NCBI GenBank assembly: GCA_964621455.1
Contig: CAZULW010000006.1
Location: 1 to 64,000, forward strand
Direction of reading: 5' to 3'
Source: G020354025 sp964621455
GTDB lineage: Bacteria > Fidelibacterota > Marinisomatia > SCGC-AAA003-L08 > TS1B11
Length of the DNA: 64,000 bases
Shown: piece after piece, positions 16,671 to 25,648 of the stretch
Position numbering within the stretch: the stretch's first letter is position 1
Layout of the letters: each line of letters begins with the position of its first letter
Notes under the pieces: model-generated
Seen by the model: the letters and a program-made list of their open reading frames with translations, nothing else
What the model was told of the DNA's origin: nothing
Database searches by the model: none
Translations under genes and position numbers: made by a program

Positions 16671-16779
16671 AGTCTTTGCGAGGGAGTCTGCCAGTTGGCG
16701 GACGACCGTGGCAATCTCGAATACTCGTTGCAATGAACTGCTAGATCGCCACTCCGCCAGCCAGCGGATCGTGATGACA
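16671..16779. repeat. REP-like imperfect palindrome
   Basis: The left arm contains TTTGCGAGGGAG, GACCGTGGCAATCTC and a GGCGGAC word; the right arm contains GATCGCCACTCCGCC and ATCGTGATGAC. The layout resembles the widespread 'TTGCGAGGAGC...GCAATCTC' palindromic elements of environmental proteobacteria and others. The rest of the 335-bp gap between tyrS and the phosphatase gene shows no coding sequence. Confidence 0.5.
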
Positions 16780-16929
16780 GTCCTTATTGAGTAGCATTAC
16801 GCAAGATAAGTCAAATAAATAATTGGACAGAGCACTAGTGGGCTGCTCTCCCGGCTCGCTAATAGTAGGAATTTCTATCAGCCACGGTCATACTTTCATA
16901 ACTAAGAATAAAAGAAAGGGACGAAGTAA

Positions 16930-18009
16930 ATGAAATTATTGAAGTTCAGGTTGATTCATCTGCTTGTACTTATCGCCATTCTCCTGGCACAATTATCCGG
17001 CCAGGACCTCCCGCACTCGATTATTCTCGTCATCGCCGATGGAACGGGTATTGGCCAGCACACCCTGTCTTACTACCACAACGACCGCTATTCGCCGGCC
17101 GCTTTTCAGCACGTGGGGCTCATGGCCACCCACCCGGCGGACAAAACCAAGGTTACCGATTCGGCTGCCGCCGGGACTGCTTTATCTACGGGAGTCAAGA
17201 CCTACAACGGTGCCATCGCAGTTGATGAGAGCAAGCAGCCCGTGAAGACAGTGCTGGAATCCGCCCTGGAAAAGGGCATGGCCACGGGGCTGGTGGCCAC
17301 CTCTACTATTACCCACGCCACCCCCGCCGCTTTCGCCGCCCATGTGGAATCCCGGAATAATTACGCTGAGATCGCCCGGCAGATGGCGCAGGCGAGGATT
17401 ACCGTTTTATTCGGCGGCGGCCGTAAACATTTCCTTTCTAAGGCCAAAGGGGGGGAGCAGGAGACGGACCTGCTGGAAGCCATGGCCGACCGGGGTGTCC
17501 AGGTTGTGGCCAGTCTCGATGAATCAATTGATGAAGACCGCCCGGTAATCGGTCTGTTCTCTGAGGAGCACCTGCCGCCGGCGAACAAGGAACGGCAGCC
17601 CACCACCACGGCCATGGCGCTACGGGCACTGGAGGTCCTCGATAATGACCCCGACGGCTTTTTCCTAATGGTGGAGGAGAGCCAGGTGGACTGGGGTAGC
17701 CACGATAATGACTATGACTATGTTAAAAGCGAGATGGCTTCCCTCAACGACCTGATCGATGGGCTGCTGGCCTACCAGGCAGACTATCCGGAAGTACTGG
17801 TTGTCCTGGTGGCTGATCATGAGACCGGGGGCCTTGCCATGCAGAGTAAAGCCTTGGGAAGCGGCCTGGAAGCCGCGTGGACAACCAAGAGTCATACCGG
17901 TAACCTGTTACCTATCTTTTCCACCGGGCCGGGTGGTGAGGCGTTTGACGCGGTGGTGGACAACACCTTCATCGGCCAGACCTTGATCAGGTACGTCACC
18001 TCACGATAG
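16930..18009 (+). CDS. Alkaline phosphatase, PhoA superfamily
   Basis: 359 residues, short for the family. After a signal peptide (about 1-24), the metal ligand Asp37 lies in VIADGTG and the phosphorylated Ser78 in VTDSAAAGTALSTG. EESQVDWGSHDND, ADHETGGL and SHTGNLLP supply the remaining metal ligands, so the active site appears complete. It is a periplasmic phosphomonoesterase. GAAAGGGACG lies before the ATG at 16930. The insertions and C-terminal extension of long PhoA proteins are absent. Confidence 0.92.
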   Translation: MKLLKFRLIHLLVLIAILLAQLSGQDLPHSIILVIADGTGIGQHTLSYYHNDRYSPAAFQHVGLMATHPADKTKVTDSAAAGTALSTGVKTYNGAIAVDESKQPVKTVLESALEKGMATGLVATSTITHATPAAFAAHVESRNNYAEIARQMAQARITVLFGGGRKHFLSKAKGGEQETDLLEAMADRGVQVVASLDESIDEDRPVIGLFSEEHLPPANKERQPTTTAMALRALEVLDNDPDGFFLMVEESQVDWGSHDNDYDYVKSEMASLNDLIDGLLAYQADYPEVLVVLVADHETGGLAMQSKALGSGLEAAWTTKSHTGNLLPIFSTGPGGEAFDAVVDNTFIGQTLIRYVTSR

Positions 18010-18015
18010 ACACTA

Positions 18016-18987
18016 ATGCCCCCCAGCGACAGCCAAGGTCTCGACATTCGCCGCCTGGTGAAGACCTTCGATGGCCTGCCCGGGACTCCCCGAGGCGGGT
18101 ACGCCCAGGGCCAGGGTCTTATAGCGGTGGACAGGGTCTCCTTTCGGGTTGAGCCGGGGATCATCTTTGGTCTGCTGGGTCCCAACGGGGCGGGGAAGAC
18201 CACCATCATCCGCATTATCATGGGCATCCTGGGGGCCGATGAGGGAGAAGTCCGCTACCAGGGGCATCCTATTACCTGCCTGTCCCGCAGGGATCCATCG
18301 GGAGAGAGCCGCCGGTTCGGGTACCTGCCCGAGGAGCGGGGCCTTTATCAGAAAACCCGCCTCAGGGAGACACTCATCTACCTGGCCCGGCTCAAGGGGC
18401 TGGCCCACGCCGAGGCAGCCAACCGGGTGGATACCTCCCTGGAGCGGTTCGAGCTCCAGGACTACTCGCAGAAGAACATACAGGCCCTTTCCAAAGGCAA
18501 TCAGCAGAAGGCCCAGTTCATCGCCGCCATCGTCCATCAACCGAGTGTGGTGATCCTGGACGAACCCTTCGTGGGCCTTGATCCGGTGAACCAGCTTATC
18601 CTGAAAGAGATCATAAGTGAACTCCAGACCGGCGGCGCTACCATCCTGCTTTCTACCCACCAGATGGACCAGGTGGAGCGCCTGTGCGACGCCATCTGCC
18701 TTATCAACCGGGGCCGGGTGGTGCTGGAGGGCGGCCTGGAAGATATCAAAGCTAACCATGGCGAACAACGCGTGGAGGTCATCTTCGATGGTATCATCCC
18801 TGAGGGCGTGGATTGCTGGCTGGCCGATCTGGAGGCTAGGGACAGCACCGTTGTAGGGAGCTTGAAGCTGGGTCTGGCTCCCACACTCAAGGGGCTGGTG
18901 GACCTGGGCCGGGTGCTGGAGTTCAAGGTGCGGGAACCCACCCTGGAGGAGATTTTTATTAAGACCGTCAGGGGGGAGCAGGGATGA
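18016..18987 (+). CDS. ABC transporter ATP-binding protein, NatA-like
   Basis: 323 residues. Walker A GPNGAGKTT (about residue 55), an LSKGNQQK signature in place of LSGGQ (about 158), Walker B VVILDEPF, the D-loop and the switch His in STHQMD are all present. A C-terminal extension of about 70 residues is typical of NatA-type exporters (sodium or drug efflux). Its stop overlaps the start of the permease gene by 4 bp (ATGA), which shows an operon. The substrate is unknown. Confidence 0.93.
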   Translation: MPPSDSQGLDIRRLVKTFDGLPGTPRGGYAQGQGLIAVDRVSFRVEPGIIFGLLGPNGAGKTTIIRIIMGILGADEGEVRYQGHPITCLSRRDPSGESRRFGYLPEERGLYQKTRLRETLIYLARLKGLAHAEAANRVDTSLERFELQDYSQKNIQALSKGNQQKAQFIAAIVHQPSVVILDEPFVGLDPVNQLILKEIISELQTGGATILLSTHQMDQVERLCDAICLINRGRVVLEGGLEDIKANHGEQRVEVIFDGIIPEGVDCWLADLEARDSTVVGSLKLGLAPTLKGLVDLGRVLEFKVREPTLEEIFIKTVRGEQG

Positions 18988-20222
18988 AGGCAGTCTGGCT
19001 GGTAGCGCGGTGGGAATATATCACGCGCATCCGCTCGAAATTCTTCCTCGTTTCCACCATCCTCATGCCGCTGCTGATCGTGGGCATGATTTTCCTGCCG
19101 GTCATGCTGCTGGACGACGAAGGTGTCCAGGGGCTCACGCTGGCCATTGTGGACGGATCGGGTGAATGGGCCGGGCGGATCGGTGAGCTGCTGGATAACC
19201 GCTACCGCACGCCCGACGGCGCGCCCCGCTATCCCCGCTACCCCTTGCTGAATGAAGGTCAACTCGAGCAACGGGTAGAAGCGGCGGCCCTGCTGGAAGC
19301 CGGGGTCATCGATGCCTACCTGGTGATCGGACCGCGGTTTGGCGAAACGGGGGAGGTGAGCTACATCGCCCGGGGCAAGGGGCGCATTTTCGAGCAGGAG
19401 CAGCTGCGCCGGGCGGTGCAGAGCGCCTGGACCCGGGCCGCCTTTCAGCGCCACCAGGTCGATCCCGAGCTCCTGGCGACCCTTAAGCAGGATATCGCCT
19501 GGACCAGCTACGCCGCCAGGGGCGAGGACTTTTCCGAGTCCGATGAGATGCAGGCTTTCATGACCCCTATTATCTATGTGATGATTCTCTTTTTCGCTGT
19601 CTTTCTCTCATCCCAGATCCTCATGCGCAGCATAATCACTGAGCGAGGCAGCCGGGTAGTGGAAATGCTGCTTTCATCCATCACCAGCCGGGACCTTATG
19701 GCGGGCAAAATCCTGGGTCTGGGTCTGGTGGGGCTGACGCAGATGACCATCTACCTGGTGGTGACCTCCCTGGCCGGGGCCGGGCGGGGGGTGGAGCTGA
19801 TCTCAGCCGGAGTGACGATATATTTTGTCATTTACGCCATCCTGGGGTATTTCTTCTATGCCGCAATATATGCTTCAATTGGAAGCCTGTTCGAGACCGA
19901 GCAGGAGGCCCAGCAGGTGGCGGGGCTGCTGTCGCTGATCCCCATCCTGCCCCTGGTATTCTCCTCCTACGTGATGCTCCATCCCGACGCCCTGGTGGTG
20001 CGGGCCGCTTCCTTCTTCCCGCCCCTGACACCTTTCCTGATGATCATCCGCCTGGCAGTGACCGATGTACCCTGGTGGGAGGTGACGGGGACGGTGCTGG
20101 TGCTGGCCCTGTTCACGGTCCTGATGATGCGCTGGGCGGGGGTCGTTTTCCGCACGGCCATCCTGCTCTACGGCAAGCGGGTGACCCTGCCGGAGATCGT
20201 GAGGTGGGTTAAGGCGGGTTAG
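18984..20222 (+). CDS. ABC-2 type permease, NatB-like
   Basis: 412 residues. One N-terminal membrane helix (about 20-45) is followed by a large extracytoplasmic loop (about 45-190) and five to six C-terminal helices, the ABC2_membrane_3 layout. ITERGSRVVEMLLSSI just after the second helix is the usual cytoplasmic coupling segment. It partners the overlapping NatA-like ATPase. The transported substrate cannot be told from sequence. Confidence 0.92.
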   Translation: MKAVWLVARWEYITRIRSKFFLVSTILMPLLIVGMIFLPVMLLDDEGVQGLTLAIVDGSGEWAGRIGELLDNRYRTPDGAPRYPRYPLLNEGQLEQRVEAAALLEAGVIDAYLVIGPRFGETGEVSYIARGKGRIFEQEQLRRAVQSAWTRAAFQRHQVDPELLATLKQDIAWTSYAARGEDFSESDEMQAFMTPIIYVMILFFAVFLSSQILMRSIITERGSRVVEMLLSSITSRDLMAGKILGLGLVGLTQMTIYLVVTSLAGAGRGVELISAGVTIYFVIYAILGYFFYAAIYASIGSLFETEQEAQQVAGLLSLIPILPLVFSSYVMLHPDALVVRAASFFPPLTPFLMIIRLAVTDVPWWEVTGTVLVLALFTVLMMRWAGVVFRTAILLYGKRVTLPEIVRWVKAG

Positions 20223-20272
20223 TCGGGCGTGCGGCGGAGGCAGATTTATTCCCAGGACGCTGCGCGAGAGCA

Positions 20273-20300
20273 AAAAGGGGTAGCTGGTGCCGCCCCTTTT
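20273..20300. terminator. bidirectional terminator between convergent genes
   Basis: AAAAGGGG (20273-20280) pairs perfectly with CCCCTTTT (20293-20300) around a 12-nt loop. It gives a T run on either strand and serves both the ABC permease gene and the lipoprotein gene on the other strand. Confidence 0.8.
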
Positions 20301-20341
20301 GTGTCACTGTTAGGTAGTGGATGGTTGAGGTTGCCTATGGC

Positions 20342-21328
20342 TCAGTGGTCGTCCTCGTCTTCTTCATCAGGGTCGTCGTCTTCGTCGGAGTCGAGATCGC
20401 CGTCGCCGTCCTTGTCCTCGCCGTAGTCAGCCGACTCCTCGATGTTTTCCTCGATCACCTCACGAATGACCTCATTGACCCCTTCGGCATTCTCGTCCAG
20501 GAGGATGATGTCCGCCCCGCTGGTGTCCTGAGTCACCATCAGGGAGGTGAAGTCCACACCGTCCTCGTTGGTCTCGGTGTTGCTGAAATCGAACCACTTA
20601 AGCAAGCGGAAGGCGATGATGATGGGATTCACTTCACCCTCTTCTGCGGTAAAGCCCACGGACGAATCAGCTACCCCGGTGACGGGGTCTACGGTGGTGA
20701 GCTCAAATTCCTCGTCGATGTCATAGGACATGATGAAGAGTACGTCGGTGACCCTGTCGGTGGCGGTGACCCCGCTATAGAGTCCCTCTACATAGATGCT
20801 GTTGCCGAAGAGGGGGTCGCTGGGGTCCACCAGCTGGCTCCCTTCATCGTCATCTTCATCCCCCTCAATCTTGTCCAGCTTGAGTTCGATCTGGGTATAG
20901 CGGCCGGAGTCTATGGTCACCGTGTCCAGAGAAGGGGTCACCGTATTGGCAATCAGGTCCACCACGAAGGGCCCAGGGAACTCCAGTTTCTGATCCTCCA
21001 CCCCGGTCTCCTCTTCCTCCTCCTGCTCCTCTTCAGACTCGAGCTCGATCTCCTTGAGGGCTATCAGGGCGGTGGTGATGGTGAGAGTGCCGAGGGTATC
21101 GGTCCCTGCTGCATTTTTCACCGGCAACACCACCGAATCAGCCTGGGCGGCGCCCCATGGGGACCATGCCTTGGCTACACTCCCGGCGGCGGGCCGGGTC
21201 CCCTGTATCGACAGGGATACCACCGCGCCGTCAACCTGATCCGGGCCGGTGGTGGACTCGCAGCCGAAGAAAGCCGTTGCCGCAAGGGCGATAAACAAGA
21301 AAAGGACAGTGCTACGAAGGATTTTCAT
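20342..21328 (-). CDS. Highly acidic lipoprotein, DUF4382-like
   Basis: 328 residues. The signal peptide ends in a lipobox (FFGC, Cys23). A glutamate-rich segment (about 97-107), a FPGPFVVDLI and SGRYTQIELKLDKI block reminiscent of DUF4382-type domains, and a C-terminal tail rich in Asp and Glu (DKDGDGDLDSDEDDD) follow. The tail resembles calcium-binding aspartate-rich repeats and would be strongly negative. It is probably anchored on the outer membrane or the periplasmic side. Function is unknown; a cation-binding or surface role is a guess. Confidence 0.75.
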   Translation of the reverse strand: MKILRSTVLFLFIALAATAFFGCESTTGPDQVDGAVVSLSIQGTRPAAGSVAKAWSPWGAAQADSVVLPVKNAAGTDTLGTLTITTALIALKEIELESEEEQEEEEETGVEDQKLEFPGPFVVDLIANTVTPSLDTVTIDSGRYTQIELKLDKIEGDEDDDEGSQLVDPSDPLFGNSIYVEGLYSGVTATDRVTDVLFIMSYDIDEEFELTTVDPVTGVADSSVGFTAEEGEVNPIIIAFRLLKWFDFSNTETNEDGVDFTSLMVTQDTSGADIILLDENAEGVNEVIREVIEENIEESADYGEDKDGDGDLDSDEDDDPDEEDEDDH

Positions 21329-21661
21329 CTCTAACTCCCTATTTTATCTCTCCAAGATTACATTTACGAATACAAGCCCCGATGGGCCGTATTCCTACTA
21401 CTTGGGCGCATATTAAGTCGGTGCTTTCCCTTAGTATATGCGCTGCGTCACGTATTTCACATATTACTAGATCGTGTGCCACTGCTCACAGGAACGGCGT
21501 GATGCGGGGCACGTTACCGAAAGGCAGTAGGGGGAGCCTGTAATAAGACTTTCAGCGGGTGAAGGGTTCGGAATGACAATTTTACTGTGTTCATAATTCC
21601 CCCCACATCCCCCTTCCCTCGCCCCTCATCCCGCCGTAAATTTCCCCCACCAGAGTCTGCC
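21329..21661. other. intergenic region with divergent promoters presumed
   Basis: 333 bp between the acidic lipoprotein gene (minus) and uvrB (plus). No reading frame, repeat module or clear promoter box was recognised. It must carry the promoters of both divergent genes. Confidence 0.4.
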
Positions 21662-23770
21662 ATGATGTCAGAGTTTCAGATCGTCAGCGATATGCGGCCC
21701 CAGGGCGATCAGCCCGAGGCCATCGCCCAGCTGGTGCAGGGCCTTCACGACGGGCATCGCTGCCAGACCCTGCTGGGGGTAACCGGCAGCGGCAAGACCT
21801 TCAGCATGGCGCAGGTCATCGAGGCGGTCCAAAGGCCGACCCTCATTTTGTCACACAACAAGACCCTGGCGGCCCAGCTGTACGGCGAGTTCAAGGGCCT
21901 CTTTCCCCACAACGCCGTGGAGTACTTCATCAGCTACTACGACTACTACCAGCCCGAGGCCTACCTGCCGGTGAGCGACCTGTACATCGAGAAGGATTCG
22001 TCCATCAACGAGGACATCGACCGCCTGCGCCTGAAGGCCTCCTCGGCTTTGATTGAGCGCCGGGATGTCATCGTAGTGGCCAGCGTGAGCTGCATCTACG
22101 GCATCGGCTCGCCCTCGGAGTACAAAAAGAGCGTGGTGCATATCAAGGTAGGGCAGGAGCTGGACCGCCGGGAGCTGCTGTCGCGGCTGGTGGGCATCTA
22201 CTACGTGCGCAACGACCCGGTGCTGGAGCCGGGCAACTTCCGGGTGCGGGGGGACCTGATCGAGATTTTCCCCGCCTATATGGGTCATGCCGTACGTATC
22301 GAGTTCTTCGGCGACCAGGTGGACCGTATCCTCACCTTCAACACCCTCACCGGTGAGATCGTCGGCCCTGAAGAGGGATTGGAGCGGATCAGCATCTATC
22401 CTGCCAAGCACTTCGTCACGACCCAGGAGGTGATCCACCGGGCCGTGGATGAGATCCGGGCCGAGCTGGTGGAGCGGCTGCAGTGGTTCCGTGACGAGGG
22501 CAAGCTGCTGGAGGCCCAGCGCCTGGAGCAGCGTACCAACTACGACATCGAGATGCTGCTGGAGGTGGGTTACTGCAACGGCATCGAGAACTATTCCCGC
22601 ATCCTGGACGGCCGCAGACCGGGCGAGCGGCCCCATACCCTGCTGGACTTCTTCCCCGAGGACTTCCTGGTATTCATAGACGAGTCCCACGCCACCATCC
22701 CCCAGGTGCGGGCCATGTACAACGGCGACCGCTCCCGCAAGGAAGTGCTGGTGGAGTACGGCTTCCGGCTGCCCTCGGCCCTGGACAACCGCCCCATGAA
22801 GTTCCCCGAATTCGAGGACAAGCTGAACCAGGTCATCTTCGTTTCGGCAACGCCGGCGCCATACGAGCTGGAGCAGTCCGTGGGCGTAGTGGTGGAGCAG
22901 ATCATCCGTCCCACGGGCCTGATGGACCCGGGGATCGAGGTGCGGCCCACCCGGGGGCAGATCGACGACCTGATTGCCGAGATCAAGGGTCGCACGGCCA
23001 ACCGGGAGCGGGTGCTGGTTACCACCCTCACCAAGCGCATGTCGGAAGACCTGTCGGACTACCTGAAGGGGATGGAGCTGCGGGTGGACTACCTGCACTC
23101 GGAGATCCAATCCCTGGAGAGGGTGCAGATCCTGCGTAACCTGCGCTTGGGCAACTTCGACGTACTGGTGGGGATCAACCTGCTGCGGGAGGGACTGGAC
23201 CTGCCGGAGGTATCCCTGGTGGCGGTGCTGGACGCCGACAAGGAAGGCTTCCTGCGCTCAACCACCTCGCTGATGCAGGTGGCGGGCCGGGCGGCGCGAC
23301 ACCTGAATGGCAAGGTGCTGTTCTACGCCGACAATGTTACCCGGTCCATGCAGGAGGTTATTGACGAGTGCAACCGGCGGCGCGGCATCCAGGGGGCGTT
23401 CAACCGGGAGCACGGCATCACGCCCACCACGGTGTACAAGTCGGTGGAGGATGTGATGCTCACTACTTCCGTGGCCGATGCCCAGACCAGAGTGGCGGAG
23501 GCGGCACCCGGTCCGCTGGCCGGCGGATACGACCTGACCAACCTTGATGAACAGGACCTGGCTTTCACCCTGGACCTGCTGCGCCGGGAGATGAAGCGGT
23601 CGGCGGAGAACCTGCAGTTCGAGGAAGCGGCCCGGCTGCGGGACGAAATCCTCCGGCTGGAGGATGAACACAAACTGGGTAGTCAGTTGGCAGTCGGCAG
23701 TGGGCAGTTGGCAGGGGGAAGAGGAACCGCAAAGGCGCAAAGGACGCAAGGAAGAAATTGGCAGAATTAA
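21662..23770 (+). CDS. uvrB: Excinuclease ABC subunit B with repeat-encoded tail
   Basis: 702 residues from ATG 21662; an upstream in-frame start would add non-conserved residues. Walker A GVTGSGKT (about residue 39), the beta-hairpin region YDYYQPEAYLP, helicase motifs (FIDESH, VSATPAPYE, GINLLREGLD) and the C-terminal UVR domain (ENLQFEEAARLRDEI) are all intact. It verifies damage in nucleotide excision repair with UvrA and UvrC. Normal UvrB ends around LRDEIRRLE; here about 35 further residues are encoded by the intergenic repeat modules (from about 23682), so the tail is an accident of repeat insertion. Confidence 0.97.
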   Translation: MMSEFQIVSDMRPQGDQPEAIAQLVQGLHDGHRCQTLLGVTGSGKTFSMAQVIEAVQRPTLILSHNKTLAAQLYGEFKGLFPHNAVEYFISYYDYYQPEAYLPVSDLYIEKDSSINEDIDRLRLKASSALIERRDVIVVASVSCIYGIGSPSEYKKSVVHIKVGQELDRRELLSRLVGIYYVRNDPVLEPGNFRVRGDLIEIFPAYMGHAVRIEFFGDQVDRILTFNTLTGEIVGPEEGLERISIYPAKHFVTTQEVIHRAVDEIRAELVERLQWFRDEGKLLEAQRLEQRTNYDIEMLLEVGYCNGIENYSRILDGRRPGERPHTLLDFFPEDFLVFIDESHATIPQVRAMYNGDRSRKEVLVEYGFRLPSALDNRPMKFPEFEDKLNQVIFVSATPAPYELEQSVGVVVEQIIRPTGLMDPGIEVRPTRGQIDDLIAEIKGRTANRERVLVTTLTKRMSEDLSDYLKGMELRVDYLHSEIQSLERVQILRNLRLGNFDVLVGINLLREGLDLPEVSLVAVLDADKEGFLRSTTSLMQVAGRAARHLNGKVLFYADNVTRSMQEVIDECNRRRGIQGAFNREHGITPTTVYKSVEDVMLTTSVADAQTRVAEAAPGPLAGGYDLTNLDEQDLAFTLDLLRREMKRSAENLQFEEAARLRDEILRLEDEHKLGSQLAVGSGQLAGGRGTAKAQRTQGRNWQN

Positions 23771-23905
23771 CAGGATGAACAGGATGTACGGAGAGGTAGT
23801 AGCAGTTGGCAGTAGGCAGTCGGCAGTTATGGTCAGTCGTCCGTGGTTGGTAGTCCGTCGCAATTCAGCATCCAATGACCAATGACCAATGACCAATCAC
23901 CAGTT
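23682..23905. repeat. intergenic block of dispersed repeat modules
   Basis: Successive modules: GTTGGCAGTCGGCAGT words (23685-23715), GAACCGCAAAGGCGCAAAGG (about 23721), AATTAACAGGATGAACAGGA (23765-23784), GCAGTTGGCAGTAGGCAGTC (23802-23821) and tandem CAATGAC (23873-23897). The first part lies inside the uvrB reading frame. An inverted relative of the 23750-23791 segment is found at about 59970-60015. Confidence 0.7.
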
Positions 23906-23955
23906 AACAGGCGGAAGGCTATGCGCTCCATACTCTTAATCTGGACAGGTAGTCT

Positions 23956-25218
23956 ATGGCTCGCATCCTGGTAGTGGGCAGCGGGGGCCGGGAGCATGCC
24001 CTGGTCTGGTCCCTCGCCCGGGAACAAAAACACGACCTGTTCTGCGCCCCCGGCAACGCGGGCACTGCTCAACTATCTAAGAATTTTCCACTCGATGTGA
24101 GCGACCACGCCGCTGTGGTACAATTTGTAAACCGGGAGAAAATTGATCTGACGATTGTCGGCCCTGAGGTTCCCCTGGCAGCGGGTCTTGTTGATCATCT
24201 TCAGGATGCTGGATTAAAAGTCTTCGGCCCCACCCGGGCGGCGGCGCAGCTGGAGAGCAGCAAGCTCTTCGCCCGGGACTTCATGCGGGACGCCGGTATC
24301 CCCCATCCGGACTACCGGGCCGCCCGTTCCAGGGAGGAGGTCCGAGCCGCGGTGGATGAAATGGGCCTGCCCATTGTGCTCAAGGCCGACGGCCTGGCTG
24401 CCGGTAAAGGGGTGATTGTCTGCCAGTCGGAAAATGAGATGGAGCCGGCCCTGGAGCAGTACTTCGACCGCAAAGCCTTCGGCGAGGCCGGGCTGGCCCT
24501 GTCGGTGGAGCAGTGCCTGTCAGGGCCGGAGATGTCGGTCTTCGCCCTGTGCGACGGCGTTAGCTTCGTCATCATCGGCACAGCCCAGGACTATAAGCGG
24601 GCCTACGACGGCGACCAGGGGCCGAACACCGGTGGTATGGCGTCCATCGCGCCTTCCCCCCTGGCGACGCCGGAGCTGGTGGATGAGATAGCGACGACCG
24701 TTCTAAGACCCACCGTGGATGGGATGAAGGCCCGAGGGTGCCCATATACCGGCTGCCTCTATGCCGGGCTGATGATCGTGGACGGCAAGCCCTACGTAAT
24801 CGAGTTCAACGTGCGTATGGGTGACCCGGAGAGCCAGGTGGTGCTGCCCCTGCTGGATACGCCCCTTTATGAGCTGATAGAGCAGGCTTTGTCCGGTGGC
24901 CTGCCCGCAAAAGTTGACACGAAACCAGGCACGGCGGTGTGTGTGGTAGTCGCCTCGGAGGGCTACCCCGGCAAGTACGAAAAGGGCAAGCCCATCGCCG
25001 GCCTGGAGGGGCTGGATGGGGAAATCATCCTGTTCCATGCCGGTACGGCTACCGACGCCTCAGGCCGGCTGGTAAGCAATGGCGGGCGGGTGCTGAACGT
25101 GGTGGCTACGGGGCAGAATCTGGGAGCAGCCCGGGACAAGGTGTACGCCAACATCGACCGGATTGATTTCCCCGGCAGTTTTTATAGGGAAGATATTGGT
25201 GGGAAGACTGCTGCCTGA
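23956..25218 (+). CDS. purD: Phosphoribosylamine-glycine ligase
   Basis: 420 residues, full length. An ATP-grasp enzyme with the N-terminal VVGSGGREHAL motif, the central KADGLAAGKGV phosphate loop and the signature FNVRMGDPESQV near residue 290. It makes glycinamide ribonucleotide, step two of purine synthesis. It begins with ATG 23956 after a block of repeats and stands alone with regard to other pur genes; a DUF433 gene follows after 21 bp. Confidence 0.97.
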   Translation: MARILVVGSGGREHALVWSLAREQKHDLFCAPGNAGTAQLSKNFPLDVSDHAAVVQFVNREKIDLTIVGPEVPLAAGLVDHLQDAGLKVFGPTRAAAQLESSKLFARDFMRDAGIPHPDYRAARSREEVRAAVDEMGLPIVLKADGLAAGKGVIVCQSENEMEPALEQYFDRKAFGEAGLALSVEQCLSGPEMSVFALCDGVSFVIIGTAQDYKRAYDGDQGPNTGGMASIAPSPLATPELVDEIATTVLRPTVDGMKARGCPYTGCLYAGLMIVDGKPYVIEFNVRMGDPESQVVLPLLDTPLYELIEQALSGGLPAKVDTKPGTAVCVVVASEGYPGKYEKGKPIAGLEGLDGEIILFHAGTATDASGRLVSNGGRVLNVVATGQNLGAARDKVYANIDRIDFPGSFYREDIGGKTAA

Positions 25219-25239
25219 GGGTAAAAGGAGAACCGAGAA

Positions 25240-25488
25240 ATGGGGAAAAATGAACTTCTAAAACGCATCACCATGAATCCTGAAGTCATGGTCGGCAAAC
25301 CTGTCATCCGTGGGACGAGGCTAACGGTTCAGCATATTGTCGGATTGCTGGCTAGTGGGATGACGGAGAACGAGATCGTGAGCGAATATGAAGGTCTGAC
25401 CCATGATGATATCCGAGCCTGTCTGCTCTTTGCAACCGAAGCGCTCGAGAATTCAACATTTGTACCATTGACTTCCGAGGTAGGTTGA
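25240..25488 (+). CDS. DUF433 antitoxin
   Basis: 82 residues. RITMNPEVMVGKPVIRGTR, then LLASGMTENEIVSEY and LTHDDIRACLLFA match the DUF433 family, a small winged-helix type of antitoxin. A good ribosome binding site, AAAAGGAGAA, precedes the ATG at 25240. Members usually precede a DUF5615 PIN-like toxin; here only the first codons of such a toxin remain (see 25489), so the pair looks broken. Confidence 0.85.
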   Translation: MGKNELLKRITMNPEVMVGKPVIRGTRLTVQHIVGLLASGMTENEIVSEYEGLTHDDIRACLLFATEALENSTFVPLTSEVG

Positions 25489-25608
25489 TTGAGGTTTCTG
25501 GTAGATTCAATAAGAATAATTCGTTACTGGATAAAAACAATTCGTGATAATTCGTGGCTAAAAGTAATAGATTTAGTGGGTCTGGCAGGATATTCGCGGC
25601 TGGACTAA
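25489..25608 (+). pseudogene. start of a DUF5615 PIN-like toxin gene, truncated
   Basis: A TTG directly after the DUF433 stop opens a frame encoding LRFLVDS, the usual opening (MRFLVD..) of DUF5615 toxins. From about 25510 the sequence changes to the AATTCGTG repeat module (25539-25563) and the frame ends at TAA 25606-25608 after 39 codons. The toxin body is missing. Confidence 0.6.
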
Positions 25609-25648
25609 CACTCAACATACCAACAACCAACTATAACAAGAGGATAAC

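Noticed and set aside
20321..21334. Long plus-strand open frame (337 codons) opposite the acidic lipoprotein gene
   Set aside because: It is antisense to a gene with a clear lipobox signal; the frame stays open because GAC/GAG-rich codons give no stops on the other strand, and the protein has no domain-like pattern.
21851..23110. 419-codon minus-strand open frame inside uvrB
   Set aside because: Antisense shadow of a highly conserved uvrB gene; no ribosome binding site or recognisable domain.
23682..23905. Regular repeats considered as a CRISPR array
   Set aside because: Units vary in length and sequence, are directly abutting or mixed with other words, and lack constant repeats with unique spacers; no cas genes are present.
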